A DNA stretch of 64,000 nt. Origin: Acanthornis magna (taxonomy: Eukaryota > Chordata > Aves > Passeriformes > Acanthizidae). Location: the NCBI GenBank assembly GCA_036785705.1, contig JAWUZG010000084.1:15017501-15081500 (forward strand). The letters run 5' to 3'. This document shows positions 11,801-25,700 of the stretch, in pieces (positions within the stretch are counted from its first letter, which is position 1; every line of letters begins with the position of its first letter). A program made the translations under genes and the position numbers. The notes under the pieces are model-generated. The model was given only the letters and a program-made list of their open reading frames with translations. It did not search any database and had not been told where the DNA came from.

Positions 11801-14800
11801 GCATTTGCAGCACAAATCTCCTTTGCTTGTTTGCTTGCAAGTGAAGTAATTTCCAGTATGGATTTATTTTCAGTGTGGATTTCCCTCTGAGGATTTCCTT
11901 TACAGCTTGGGAAGCTGTTCCCAGGTGCAGAGTTCCCTTGCCTCTCACAGAAAGCAACTGCCCCGGGGATGTGTTGACCTCTGGTGCCACGCTTTGCTGC
12001 CCTGCTGGGGCTGTGTCAGCCCATTCAAACATTGGGGAAATAACTTGGGGCCAGTGGAAGACAGTGAAAATATAGTTAATAACACTTTGACTCACTGGTC
12101 ATACAGCATGCTCTTGACACCACCAGCATATTTTTTTGCTTTCCCTTTGAAGTCTGATGCCTTTTTTAATGTTAATAAACTTAGAATTATCTCACTGACA
12201 TTACTAGGTGGCCCAGGACTGTGAGATATGAGATTATATTAAAACTTAATCCCATTTTGCATGTTATTCCTACTTTGCAACCACAGCATGAAATTTAATC
12301 ACTCCTGCAGAGCTGTGCTCCTGGGTTAAATGTGGCAAAGCTCCCAGGAGAAGGGGCTGGGCTGCACAGTAAGCAGTGCCTGCCGGGCACCCACAGAGCT
12401 CCTGCGACTCTCAGTGGCCTAGAAAACCTTTTACCTTGCTGGCTTGGGTGCTAATAAAGCTCTCCCTTCTGGAAGCAATGCATGCTCATCTGAGCAGAAG
12501 CTACTTCCCAATGGGGTGACTCATGTATTTTATTGTGAATCAACTGGTGTTTTACCGAACATTATCAACCCCACACTCAGGGACTGTTTAATCTGAGTGT
12601 GGTTTGGGGCAGGAGCAAGGTGTTACACCTGTGATGTCTTAACACCCTCTTGTCATGTGGCTTCCATTGCCTGCTCCTGTGCTGGACAAGTTTATGGGAA
12701 AGGACACACGCAAGCCTGCATGAATTGGGGCTGCTGCTGTGTGCAGGTGTGAAAGGAGCTGTGCAGGTGAAGGAGACTGGTCCCATCTGAAAGCAAACCA
12801 ATGCTATACTCAAAGAAAAGAGTTCTGGCTGGATTATTGGTGGGTGAACAACAATAATAGGACAACAAAGAGGGTCTGACGTTCCAAATGGATTGTCTGG
12901 TTTTGTGTGATTCTGCTCTTCAGCCATTTGTTGTGGGGTGTGGGTTGAGGGGGTTTGTGTGTGTGCCACTTGGGCCATTTCTGCAAGAAAACAAACACAA
13001 GGGAGGACTGACTGCAAAATGCAGTGATTGCTGATGCAGGGAAAATTGAGCAGACATCCTGAAGACCCAGACCCAGTTCCTATCCCAAGGAGAGATACAC
13101 AGGTAAGGGGATTTCAGGTGGAATACAAACAGAATGCCAGCTGGTTACAGGGATAATTAAGACAGGGAGGCTTAAATTGTACTGCCAGGATGTCACCATG
13201 CTGTGTCACCTGGGCTTTTTAAAGTGACGCACAGTGTCAAGCCAGTCTTCGGTGTCAATCCAGAACAATGTGTTCTATAAGAAGTAGTCAAGGGCGTGAA
13301 AATTACAAAAAAGACAAAAAGATGTTGAGGCCCTTTAAAGTAGGCTAATTCCATCCCAGAGGCTGGGACCAAACAGCAAACCTTTGATGAAATCAAGCCT
13401 TTGACGAAATTGGATGGGTGCAGGGATAGTGTGTCCCCACATCCCCTTTTTTCACCTTCTGTGACAGGTTTCTTACACCAACCTCTGAACTGGGTCTTTT
13501 TTAGGCAGTCTGTGTCACAGAACAAGGAGAAAAATGTGTGCCAGGGGATTTTTGGCACTCCTGGTACAGAGGACCTACCCTTTCCCTGTGTAGACCATTG
13601 ACAATTAGTGATCTTGAAAAAATAGGCTCATTTTCAAAATCTCTCATTAAATGTTTTTGGGTTTTTTTTTAATCTGGTGGATTTTAGCCTGTGTAACATT
13701 ATGTATCCTCAATGATTTTTATTGCCTTCAGCATTTAATTCAACCAATTCAATATTATTTGCCAAAACTCATTATGTACTTTCCCCATTCTGAGTTGTGA
13801 GCAGTTCACTAAAAACCCGCTTTTGGTGCCATAAAATCCAAGCCATATAACTTAATATCCGAGTATGTAACAGTTAAAGTTTTCCCAAACTATTTGGACT
13901 AGAGGATGCTGTCAACCTTTGGGCATCCTCAGAGCTCACACCTGCAGGTGTCTGATGGTGAGGATTCACAGGTTTGGGATCAGCGTGGTTTTGTGTGAGG
14001 AGTGAGGCAGGGATGGGCTCCCCTCACTGCTGCCGTTCACTGCTCTTTATGTTCCCCAAAAGCATGTGCAGGACTATTGATCTGTATGGCCTGAGTTGAG
14101 GTTGATTTTCCTCTTTTATCTAAAACATAGCTGAAGGGCTTTGTTCCCAATAGTATCTCCCAGAAAGCAAAAGGCAGCTGTTTCAAGTGTCCATGTCCAT
14201 CACATCCTGTCCCCCACCAGCTACTCTTCCCTTAAAATCCCTCTTCTGCCAAAAGCCTTCTTCCCTCATGGCTGGGATTTTAAAAAATGCCAGTGAAGAC
14301 AGACCTTGCAGTGAAGACAGGCATTTACCTCAAGTGACAGCAACACAGTAGTACCACCCAGTAATGAGGTAAGGAAGAAACACATTTTTTATCAGTATCT
14401 CCCGCCCCAGTACAAAAGAAAGGAGGTGTATTTCTGCATTATGTATGTTTCAGTCAGGAAAGTAATAATTTTTTAATGTGCCTGTTTTGCCAGTTTCCTT
14501 TTTGTGTCCTGCTGTGGGGTAAAGGGCATTAATAAACTATGGTTTCAAGCTGCTGTTGTGAATATTTTTTAGCCATACATGATTTCTTGCAGGCAAGCTA
14601 GAAGTCTGCTCCCAGAATTTATTTGTTTAAGTGATTGCAGTTAGTCAATTTGTTTTAGTTTAGCTGGGTCACCTTCATCACCCCCAAACTTTTCAATGTC
14701 CTTTAGTATATTCAAGCTAAGGGGAGGTAATTGCTTCCTTTGTTTTTTTGAAAACATACAAGATTTGCACATAAGAAAAAGTTACTTTTTATTTTTTAAC

Positions 14801-15377
14801 AATGCTGTTCGAAGTCAGGTGGCACAGATTATGGATGAACCTGGATGCAAAGATCTGGAGGATATTAATAGTATTATTTTCTTTCATGCCAGCTACCCAG
14901 CAAGGCAACTGCCCAGTGGAGTTATTCCTGGTTTCATAGCTACCAGAGATCAAACCCAAACCCTTTGTTTGTGATTTGTTAAATGCAAGTAACACACTAA
15001 AGTATCTTTTGATTTACAGTCCTGCAGGCGTAAGAGCATGAATTTTCCTGCAGTTTGGGTGCAAAAGCTGGTCATGAGTATGTCCACAATAAGTCTTATT
15101 TAAGATATGCTTTTAGAAACGACAAGGGGGACTGACAGCGTTGCCTCTCACTCCTTTCCTTGCTGACTTGCCCAGCAGATGGCCAGATCCCAGCTAACCA
15201 GGGCCTGCTGGGAGAGTCAGGATCACAGGAGGTTTTAAGAACTCCTCTAGCAAGAAATATTTCAGGTTGTGCCAAAAATGAAGCCATTATCTTCTAGCTC
15301 ATAAAAACAATGAAGATGAGTAGTTGGAGCTGGTACAGTTAAACAGATGCTCCTGGGTTTTCTTCTGTTTTTCTTTA
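8861..15377. other. Intergenic DNA, no gene recognised
   Basis: AT-rich sequence with scattered short frames on both strands (the longest about 146 codons, around 12577-13017 on the minus strand), none with recognisable domains or codon bias. Apart from one A-rich tract I see no repeat that I can name. Confidence 0.55.
11339..11466. repeat. A/C-rich low-complexity tract
   Basis: A run of A-rich sequence broken by AAC, AAAC and CCCC pieces, the complement of the T/G-rich tracts seen elsewhere in the window. Translated on the minus strand it gives a Phe/Leu/Trp-rich frame that should not be taken for a membrane protein. Confidence 0.85.
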
Positions 15378-15522
15378 ATCACAGAATCAGAGAATGGATA
15401 AGGTAGGAAAGAACCACTGAAGGTCATCTAGTCCAACTTACCTGCTCAAGCAGGGTCCCCTAGAGCATGTTACTTAGGATTGTGTCCAGACAGCTTTTGA
15501 ATATCTCCAGGGAAGGAGACAT
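15378..15522 (-). mobile_element. CR1 LINE 3'-end fragment
   Basis: The + strand reads as the complement of a CR1 3' end: an ATCACAGAATC start, then the AGGTCATCTAGTCCAAC block and the segment ending in a CTCCAGGGAAGGAGAC-like piece. This is the commonest interspersed repeat of birds. The copy is about 145 bp, 5'-truncated and diverged, so it is an inert fossil. The boundaries are by eye. Confidence 0.85.
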
Positions 15523-18500
15523 TCTTCTTTAAGAAAACAAATAAATAATTTCCCCTCCTTCGGTTTCTGTTAGTGCTTCAGGTTATTAAAACTGCATTGG
15601 AAATGTAATTCACTTATCGGTGAATAGTCCAGATAGTTATTTTACTTGTATGTTGCTCCTCCCAGTCAAGGCACACAAATGAGGCACTTTTTGTCAGTAA
15701 TGAGTCTCCAGGCAGTTTCATTTTCTAGGCCTCTCCTCCACAATCAGGGCAGTGCAGTGACTGCAGTTGGTATTCCTTGAAATGAAGTTATACCCATAAA
15801 AATAATTTAAATTAATCATATATTTTATAAAAGAGAATGTTTAGGATTTTTTCCTTGTGAATCTTAACAACCAGGCTACAATTTTTTTCATCTTTCAGAC
15901 TGTCAGGTTTAGCTCCTTTATGCTGAAGGCAGAGGATACAACTGCTTCATGTGACAACATCTATTTCCGATTAAACAGCGCGGCAATCCCATCTGATTTA
16001 ACAGTGCTTTTGGTGACATCAGGAAGGATGTCTCTGATCAAACAGGCATAGTACAGGTAGGCTACTTACTGAAGTATGGATCTGAGGCTTGGTTGCTTCA
16101 TGGATGATGTGCCGATGCTTTGTGAATGTATGGACGGTTTGGATTAGTGTTTAGATCATGGTTGCATACGCAGTGTCAGAAATTGATGTGAATTGTGACA
16201 CTAGTGAATTCAAGTGTTAAAGAGGCTCTGTTTCACACTGGGAGAAGGAAACCCTCAGGATCAGCCCCACCAAAACCATCTCACTTCCTCCTCCTTCGCC
16301 TCCCACCCCCTTCAGTTGAAAATAGATGTTTAAGCCACAGAGCAAGCCAAAGCAAATTCAGACAGGATCAAAACAGGTGGCCCATGAAGCTGCAAGGTCT
16401 GTGCTAACCCCAGTGTAATCCTGTGTCAGCAGAGTGGCAGCTGGCATAGAGCGTGGAGCTGGGCTCCTCCAGGAGCAGTCACCCTGTCTGCCACAGCACC
16501 GGCTCTGTGCTCTGGCTGGCCACATCACCAGCTGTGCTTGGGGCCAGGAACTGGGACAGGCACAGCTCCCTTCCTACACAAGAGGGAAACCTGACACATT
16601 ATCTCTAGCACGTATCAAGTGGCAAAAAAATGGATGTTTCTGTAAATTTGCTAATGCAAAAGTAGAAGGATTCATCAGGAAGAAGGGAGACATCCTGCAT
16701 GTCGAGGCTGCAGCTATGAGCTGCTCAGCTGAAGTTTGCAGTCCTTGCCAGTGGAAAGGCTGGAGTAGGGGCACTGCCAAAACATAAAGGTGGGATGGCT
16801 GCTTCTGCAGGAGGCTCAGCAGAGTCCGACCAGCAGGGAGGAATGTGCTCCAGTGAACTCGTCTGTTCTGATGGCATTTAAAATGCTTAAATCCCTGTTA
16901 TCTGGAAAGAGAACTCACGTGTATTGACTCCTCACTTTGTTCAAACTGCTCAACTCCTTTTTGTTACCATCCAGGTCATTTTTGCTCCTGTCCACACTTT
17001 GCTTCAAGTTCTCAGATGTCACTGATATTCGCACATGCTGGTACATGTTATACCACACACTGACAAATCGGCTTGCCCAAGGGGCATGCTACCTCCTCTT
17101 TGCTACTCTGCATTCAGAGGACCCACCCACACTTACACATGGTGCCCCAGAAACACCAGCTAGGGTGGTAAGGAACACATGACATGCTCTTTTATGTTGA
17201 AATGCAAATAAGTGTTTTCCTCATTGTAATTTTTCAATCTGCTGTCATTTTAATGATATCCATCCATTTCTTTCAATTCCAGCAACCATCAGTATGTTCA
17301 CAGTCATCAAGAGAATTCTTTCTCAGAAAGAAAAGTATACTCAGTGAAAAACTTTTAAAATTATCCTGCCTGATATGAATTACTCACAAAGCTTGTTAAT
17401 ATTTCAGTTCGCCGTTTGCATAATAGCTGAAAAATATAGGTGTGCCAGATGGAGTCTTTTGTGCATTAGAAATCACAGAATTTTGACTTCTAACATTTCA
17501 GATACATCTCCCTGAAATTGTTGGGAAAGGGCATATACAAGAAAAGCATTTCCAGGATCTCTGAACAACTGCCAAGAATCTAAGATACAGCATGGGTGCA
17601 TAATAAAGAATAATATTCATGCTTAATGATAATCACATGGAGCATTCAGAGACAATAAATACAGTGGTAATATTGATGATGTGCTTTGAACTTTTGCAGA
17701 GCATTTCATGATGGATTCAAAACATTTTATGAAGATGAGTTAGGCATCACAGTGCTCTTGGGGCTCGTGTCTTATTGCTCTTGTGTTACAGAGAGGAAAA
17801 CAGGCAGGGAGAAACCACTGAGAGGATGCTGGATGGCGCTGGCAGAGCCGGAGCACCTAACTTAGCAGGAAAGCAAGGCCAGTGATGGATGAGCTCCAGC
17901 AAATACTGCATTGAAGGTGGAAGTGAGCAAAGGCAAGCCTTGCATCAGTGCAGCCAAGACTTGGGCCCAGTGTTTTTTCTACCAGCCATGCTGTGCAGGC
18001 AGCAGCACTCTCTCACTTCAGTGGTGCTCTCGATGCTGCTGGCTGGCGGGAGCCTTCACCATCTGCCATGGGCAGGAGGGGCCCTTGTTCGTGGCCCCTC
18101 CGGGGACCCACTTCCCCGGAGCTGGCAGCTGGCAGCTCAGGCTGCCCGTACTGCTGCCAGGAGCCGGCAGAAAGCTCGCTCCTGCTGCTTGGCTTTCCCC
18201 GTACCTCTGCCCTGTTGCTGCCCTTGCAGGAACAGCACAGCCACATTGCAGAGCTGCCCTTGTTTCCCAAGAATGCCAGGCAGGCTTCAGGGTAAAGAAG
18301 AGGGATTATAGATACATACCTCGTTCTTGCATAATTGCAAGTGAAAGAAAACTGACATCTTTGTCTCATATTTCTCCCAGAGTCCTTGTGGGATACATAC
18401 ATTGAAGGGCAGTGATGTGAATTCAATGGAATAACCCAACTGCAAGTACTCCTCAGTATCCAGATGAATTATTTCTCTTTCCCCCCATATTTAAACCAGA

Positions 18501-19672
18501 TCTTTCTGTTCTTAATGAGCACAAGCATGGCATCAATGGCTCACGTGCCTACATCTGTTGTCTTCTGGGACCCTGACCCCAGAAAGATGGCTTAATACAT
18601 AGCCAGAAAGTATGCTGTAAAATCTTTGAGGTTTTACCCAACTGTGCTGTATTAACTGCACACATTTTCTGTGAAGACCATGGGTTTCATGCCTGCCTTT
18701 GCTAGCAATCAGATAGAGCATCTTTAGGTACAGTATTACCAAGAGATCAGGAGGAAGCTCAGTGCTGGTGAAGTCATTCAGGTCAAGCTTTTGCTCCTTA
18801 CCTATGGTTGTCTAAGGAGTGCCAGGCTTGCAATGTGCAGGTGGCAGCTTGCACAGTGGTTAGTGTGATCTCATCCCTCTGGGTTTGTCCCTGGGCTTCT
18901 TTTAGCAGGTGGTGCCCCCTCCCACCCACCACTGGTTTCCTTCACCTCAGCAGGGGCACACGGAGCCTCACAGCACACCTGGTTCCAAGTCATTCCTGGA
19001 AGAGCAGAGCTTTAAGGCTGAAATTTGAAAATTTGTGATTGGAGGAGTCAGTGCAACATTACGTATTAGCTCAGGCATGTTCATTTACAGGGGGCACGGT
19101 AATGATTTGAACAGATTTGGGATTTCAGTGCCCTTTTTGCATGTGGATGTGGACAGACATTCAACTAGGAAATGTTTTTTCCACTGTCTTGCTGTTGGTG
19201 TAGGAATTTGCACTTTGTGTGGATCATAATGACTGTAAAATTAAACCTTGCAAGAAATGTATAGTTTCATGCATTTTACTCATCCTCTATTTGTGTAAAT
19301 AAAACCCTAGGGAGATTGCAGGAGAAAATCAGGCCATTTTATGCTGTTGACTACCTAATTTAATCACTGTTCCCAACTTCAGAATAACTGGGTTTGAAAA
19401 AAAACCTTTATTAAAACGAAGTAGTGAATTTAAATCAATAAACACAGGTGAGGCTTCTATAGATCATCAGATATCAAATCCAGTATTATCACAAATGCCA
19501 CCTAGTATTAGCAACAATTTCGAGGGTTCAGGGACACAGAACGGACTTTCTTTTGATTTAAACCACTGTAGCTTGAAAACTGATTTTCTAGCTTTCTGCC
19601 AGTAGAAGTCAGATCAGAATCAGGTTTAGAATATTATTAGTCCAAAATATAAATGTTTGATAATGCTTAGTG

Positions 19673-19760
19673 GGTTTTTATGTTTTGTTTTGTTGTGATT
19701 TTTTTTGTTTGGGGGGGCTGTTTGGTTTTGGGGGTTTTTTGGCAGGTTTTTTTTTTTTTG
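19673..19760. repeat. T/G-rich low-complexity tract
   Basis: TTTTG units, a run of seven G, then long T runs, much like the tract near 4.9 kb. No adjoining element body is visible. Confidence 0.8.
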
Positions 19761-22700
19761 AGTGAGGTATTGGGTGGTTTTTTCCTGTAATTACTTTTTG
19801 AGACTAACTTGTTTGAATGTTTGTCTGTTGAGAGCTGCTGATGATTCTGTTAGTTTGCATTAGACTGTGAGTACTGTCAGCTGAAATAAATCTGGCATTC
19901 ATATTCTCATCACAGAGCCTCAAGTTTTGCTCTATCAACACTTTCCTTAAGTTCACTGCATTAAGGATTCAATATGACAGGTTTGCACCTGGAGGCAAAG
20001 CCTGTTCCCTTCCCTCCCCTCCTTCCCTGAAACCCCAAGTCTTTAATTTTCCTTTGTTCAGGATAAAATGATATGTAAAGTATGTGTTGCCATGGATGCA
20101 AAACTGAGAGCCTATTGATCCTCCCCTTTTCCAGGTACATTTCAAGCAGAATATTTAACATCAGAGGGCACTATGGCATGGATTCCAAGACAAAGACAGA
20201 TTGGGGCAGGAAGAAACTACTTTAAAATTGAAGTTCCCATAGCTCAAAAGTATCCTGGTGAAATAAAGCAACTCTTGTGCCCCCTGGGGAAGTTGCTGGA
20301 CTTGTTCTCCATGTGCTCAGCAGCATTCCTCTGCCATCACTCCCTCCCCTCCTCCATGTGCCAGTGATATGATTCATTCCTGTTTCCCCCCCATGCCCAC
20401 TCAGATTCGAGCTGTGTCTCAGGCAAGAAATTTGTTGTGTGTGCCACCACTGGTGTAGCAATGGTGTTTTAAATGCCATGGGAGAGCGCTGTGAATGTGG
20501 ATGTCTGCGAGTGCTGCCCATCCAGCTATGGCAAGCAGGTAGGGAGAGTGGAACACACTGCCACTCCTGGCCCAGGGACTTCTGGAGACAACACCTCTGC
20601 TGCTGTATTTTCCTCTTGCAGCAGATGAGAGCAAGCACCTGGTTTTTATGCACAGTACACGGGGTAGTGTTGAGCTGCTGCAAGAGGCAATCATCTCACA
20701 AGAGTGTTATCATGCCAGAGAGGGACACAGTTGGGCTGTGGTATAAATGAATACATTTCAAAAGTGGTTTACAATGTTTCCCTAACTTAATTTCAACCTT
20801 ATTTTTTTATACCTATTCTTTTTGCCATGGCTTCATACCCTTTCCTTTCAGGAACAACATACTTAACAGAACATCAATTTTCCATTGTAATTACGTTGGA
20901 CTGTGGCCTCCATGGAACTCTGCTAAAATTGTTTTATTTAATTTTGTCTAAAGAGTGTAGAGTTGCCTCCACAGACTTGCACCAAAATTGACTTATTTTG
21001 CTTCAGATTAATTTTTTCCCCACAAGATTGCATTATTACAGTCTGCGCTTGTTCTTCGTTGCTGTAAGCACACACTTTCATCCAGCCTGGGTCATGTGTT
21101 AAATCCCTTTTCAGGGGAGTTTATATTTTTTTATTGTTGGGCAAGCTCTGTGTACTCATGGGCAGAGCACCACCACAGTCCTGCTCAGCAGTGCCTGGTT
21201 CACAGCAGGGGAGGCCAGAGGTGAGCACCAAGCTGAAATTAGCTTCTCATTCAGGCAGCTCGATGTCTCTGTTATTGGGGCAGAGGAAGGTGAGGGCATC
21301 TGCAGAAGCAGCAGAGACCATTGTTTCCCTTGTTTCCAACAATCACCCTGTTGTAGGGCCCTTGCTCCTTTGTCATTCATAAGAGCCACTGCTGCAGAAA
21401 GGCACTTTCTCTTTTCTAACTGAAAAGGGCTTTAATAAAGCTATTGTATTTGATCACTGGCTAAGGAAACAATAATTTAGCATAATAGAAAAAGATCATT
21501 AATGTTCAATGAACCTAACACTCTGCTCCAGTTTTTTGTTGCCCTAGAGAGATGGAGTAAACTCTTCTTCCTTAATTGAAGACTAAATAGAGTACATTTC
21601 ATTTTTCATTTCCAGCACTTTTTCCAATAGGCTTGTGATGTTCGCTAATGTGTGCTGAAAGGGGTGGACTGCCTGGCAGCAGCAGAGAAATTGGGTGGGA
21701 GGGTTTAGAGCACATAAAAACTCACTTGTTCTTCATCAGACAGCTCTCTAGGGCCTTCGACTTCTTTCTTGACAAGCCTAATTTCTAAAACCTCTAAGGA
21801 CCGTGCCAAGGAAATGCAGTAGTCCATTACATTACCAAATAGAGAGGAGCAGAGGACAACGCTCACATCCCCAAATGTACCACAGCCATCTCTCCATGGG
21901 ACACCTATGTCCAGGGACACTGCTAAAATTTGGGTCTGGATGGTATTTTGACTGGAAATGTAATTTTGTATGAAACTAAGCTGATAAAAGCTTACAGGCA
22001 TAAGGTTTGCACCACTGCAGCTCTGGATTCAAATACCACTGCCCACTCCCAGGAAAATGCAGCCGCTGTACTTTGCACTGGTGACAGCTCAGGGCCACCT
22101 CCATCTCTACAGATCACCTCAAACATTTTGGCACCATCATTTGCAGTCACCTGCACCCAGCTCCCCTTCCAGAGCCACAGCGCAGTTCCTGTCCTGAGCA
22201 CTCCCCTCACACGGGCCGGAGGGTGCCCCTGAATTCTTTGTCATTATTGTTGGCTGTGAGGTCGGCTCTGTCTGCTGCGGCTGGTGTGGGAGTGAGCTCT
22301 GGCCACGTTCACCTGTGTGAGATGAGGAGATGAAACACATGGCAGACACTGCTGTTCCAGCTCTGCCCAAGGAGCGTGCTGAATAAAATGCCTGAGCTCA
22401 GCTGTCATGAAACAAGCAACTCCACAGAAAAGCTGTGGCACAGCTAATAGCATCAGTGTAGCCTTCATTTAGTGCAATAAAAAAGGGCATTGCTAAGGAC
22501 TGGTTTTCCCCTGGAGTTTTCCTTGATGGATTTTGCCATCGGGGAATGCACCATCCTCATTCCCTGCTGTGCAAGAGCAAAACTAGAGGACACCACAATC
22601 AGCAGAAAGAAGCAAACTGAAGCAAACTGGGTAGCAGTGCTGCAGTGGGAACTTATCCTAAGTAAATAATAAAGGACTTAGTGCAAGTTGCTACACTGCC

Positions 22701-25700
22701 TGATGTTCAGGCCAGACATCACTGAGAAAAGCCATGCCAATTGCAGTTATAATTAACAAGATTAATGATATTCGCTTGTTCCAAAGCCACAGCGAGTCCC
22801 TGGTGATGCCGAGTGGGTTTGCTGTCCCCGAGGAGTCTCCGTGTGGGCGCGACTGGCTGTCGGCATGTTCATTGCAGAATGACACACGTTTGGGCCCCCC
22901 GGGGGCACATTTTGGGGCTGTCTGGCTCTGCCAGGCCATGGACCCACCGCAAACCCTGCCTGCCAATTCCTGAGGGCGACATTCCCGGTGTACGGCCTGC
23001 AGGCCCAGCCTGGCCCTGCGCAGCAGTGGGAGCGCCAGGCGTGAGGGGATCGCGGTGCCCGAGCGAGGGGTCAGCTTCGGCCTCTGAGGGAGGGAACATG
23101 TCACCAGTCAGCGGCAATGGGTGCTTGCTGTGAGGGAAACAACCGGGAGCTCCTGGTGTAATGTATTTGTGCATGTGGATCTTGAAAACCTTCAAAATGT
23201 TTTCCTGCATGTCTGTGTCACCCAGCCAGCCTCTCCCGAGCGCCGCCAGCCCACTGCCTTGTCACTGCAGGAGCAGCTGGGCCTGCAGGCCTGCCCTGTC
23301 AGGCGGCACCTTCAGGGCTGCTGCAGGAACCTGCTGGCACAGGGTGCCCTCATAAACCCGGTAGGTCTCACTGTATGTCTCCCAAGAAGTTGCTTGATGG
23401 CTGCTTTCCTGCAAGTCAAATAAAAGGGCAAACCAGTGGGAGGCTTTTAAACTACTAACTAGACCTGGGCAAGGAGGACACTTGGATGAAGCCCCAGGGA
23501 TTGGAAGTTCATTACTCAGCTGACAGTCACATTGTTCATTTGCAGACAAAACAATCAGTGAAAGAAGCTAGCACTCCCTGTGTTCTCCCTTCACTGCTGC
23601 ATGCTTTGGGAAGTCCTTCCTCAATCCGGTGCTAGTGAGGGAGGGGAATGGAGTAGTTCAGGGTGGTCTGTTAGCAAAATATCAATCCTCTAGCCTTCAA
23701 GTTGCATCCAACTGTAACAGGAGGCTGCTGCCATGTGATGATTACTATGGGCAGTGCATATACCATAAGTGTTGCCTCAGCTGGCAGGGTTAGCAAAACG
23801 GCTAATGGTGAGGGGTTTTTTTCCAACTGCTAGATTAAATCATGGTGGGGAAAACATGCTGTTATGACTCAATGTACTTTGTATATAAAATTAGGGTTTC
23901 GATCTTCAGAATTTATAAAAACAGCCTCTGTTTTGTGCCCAGGGTCCATTGTGACTCTAGCTAAAATTAAGCATATTAAAGTTTGTCTGAGAAATAAAGG
24001 CTGTTACCTAGGGGAATTAAAGATATGTAACATGAAGTCTTAATCTAAGGAGTAGGCTGTGGTCTTCCTTTAATGCTTCAGGTTACTCCTGAAGATCACA
24101 GCTTTTTTTTTTGTCTAAAAGAGATGTCACACCACAGACCTGTTCACACAAGCAAAGTTTCTATATGGCTGTGGTTGTTCTTGTTTGTCCATGTCTGTCT
24201 TTAGACATTCGGCAAACCAGGAAGTCCAGAATATCAGGGAGAAACACAGCTAGCTGAGTTGGGCTTTTTTGGAGGAGACAAGAATCCCTTGTCATATTTT
24301 GTGCTTTGGTTCATGCTACTACTAAAAGAATGCTAGAGATCTTGAGACAGCCTCACCATCTTTAAGTCTTTTTCAGAATCTGGTTTGGAGCAAAGTGACC
24401 TCTGGCTGGCTTGGTGTTGCAGTAAGATTACTGAGAGTCCTTTCTGTTGCATGCCCCTTGTGCTCCCTGGAAGTTGTTCATAATCCGCCTTTGATCCATG
24501 CTGACTCTTACTTAAAATGTACACAAGGTTAAATGAATTGAGTGTTACTGATTTATGTTTACCCAAATCTTATCATTATGCACCCCTCTCCATTGCTGAG
24601 AAGATAAATACTTACTAGCTAAAGCTTTAATTTCCTTGGAGTGCCATTTCTCTTGAAATGCACTAGCTTGTGGTCATCATGTGTCCTGTGACACCTTCCC
24701 AGGGAATTGGTACCTGGCTGCATCATCTGTACGAGATGGGTTGTGGCTGAGGGTACTCAGGTAAAATTGTTACAAGTTAGAAATGCTCTGCAAGACAGCA
24801 TCCCCATCTGTATGTTGGTAGGCTTCCTGCCGTGTGGAGTGAGGGTGGGTCAGGCAGAGGCCAAATAAGATGGATTTGTGTGTACTTCAAATTGTTGGCT
24901 TTGTCCACGGTGGAAAGGCCTTAATGGCCAACATTTTTTAGCACTGGGATAGATCACAATGTCTGTAATGTGTGTGTGTAAGCCTAAAGGACTCAACTCC
25001 TGTCACAGCAAAGAAGTGCCTCTGCATGATGTTGTTGTTGTGCCCACTTATTAGTTTATGAGTGCTTCCTTTAGAGAGAACAGTGATGCAAACCAGCTGG
25101 GATAGTATCTCATCTTGCAGAAGAGCCATATAGCAAGGGAAACCAAGGGTGCAGAGGGTGCCTCATGCTGGTCAGTGGTCAGAGTTGTGGAGCTGCCAAA
25201 GTGGAGCCAGGTCACAGCTGAAGCTGGAGCCAGGTGGAACTTGTGCATAAATCTCTCTGATTTCATGTTCAGTGTCTGCAGTGTCTCTTGAGAAAGGGAA
25301 AAATGTTCTTGTTTTCTGCCTTCATCAGTCACTTCATGGGGATGTTAATGGACTATTGGGATTCTTCTTGGCTCATTTAAATCATTCTGCCATCTTGAGT
25401 ATTGCCAGTCCCTCAGGACACTTGACACGAATGCTGCTTGGAAAAAAGTGTATCTATTTGGAGGCAATCCCGCCAGCATAGCATCTCTTAGAAGTTTATT
25501 GTTTCCTTTACTTGGCAACTTGGGCCACCTGTGTGAAAACATTGTGGCTTTTGGTTTTTATCTCTTGCTGCTGTTTATGCTTATTATGTCACAAGCTGAT
25601 TGCTCAAGAGATAATTGTGCTGTCCAAAGTGGAGGATGGAGTACTTAGGAAGTGTAGTGATTGGCACTCCAGAAGCATCATGACACTTAGGGTGAGAAAG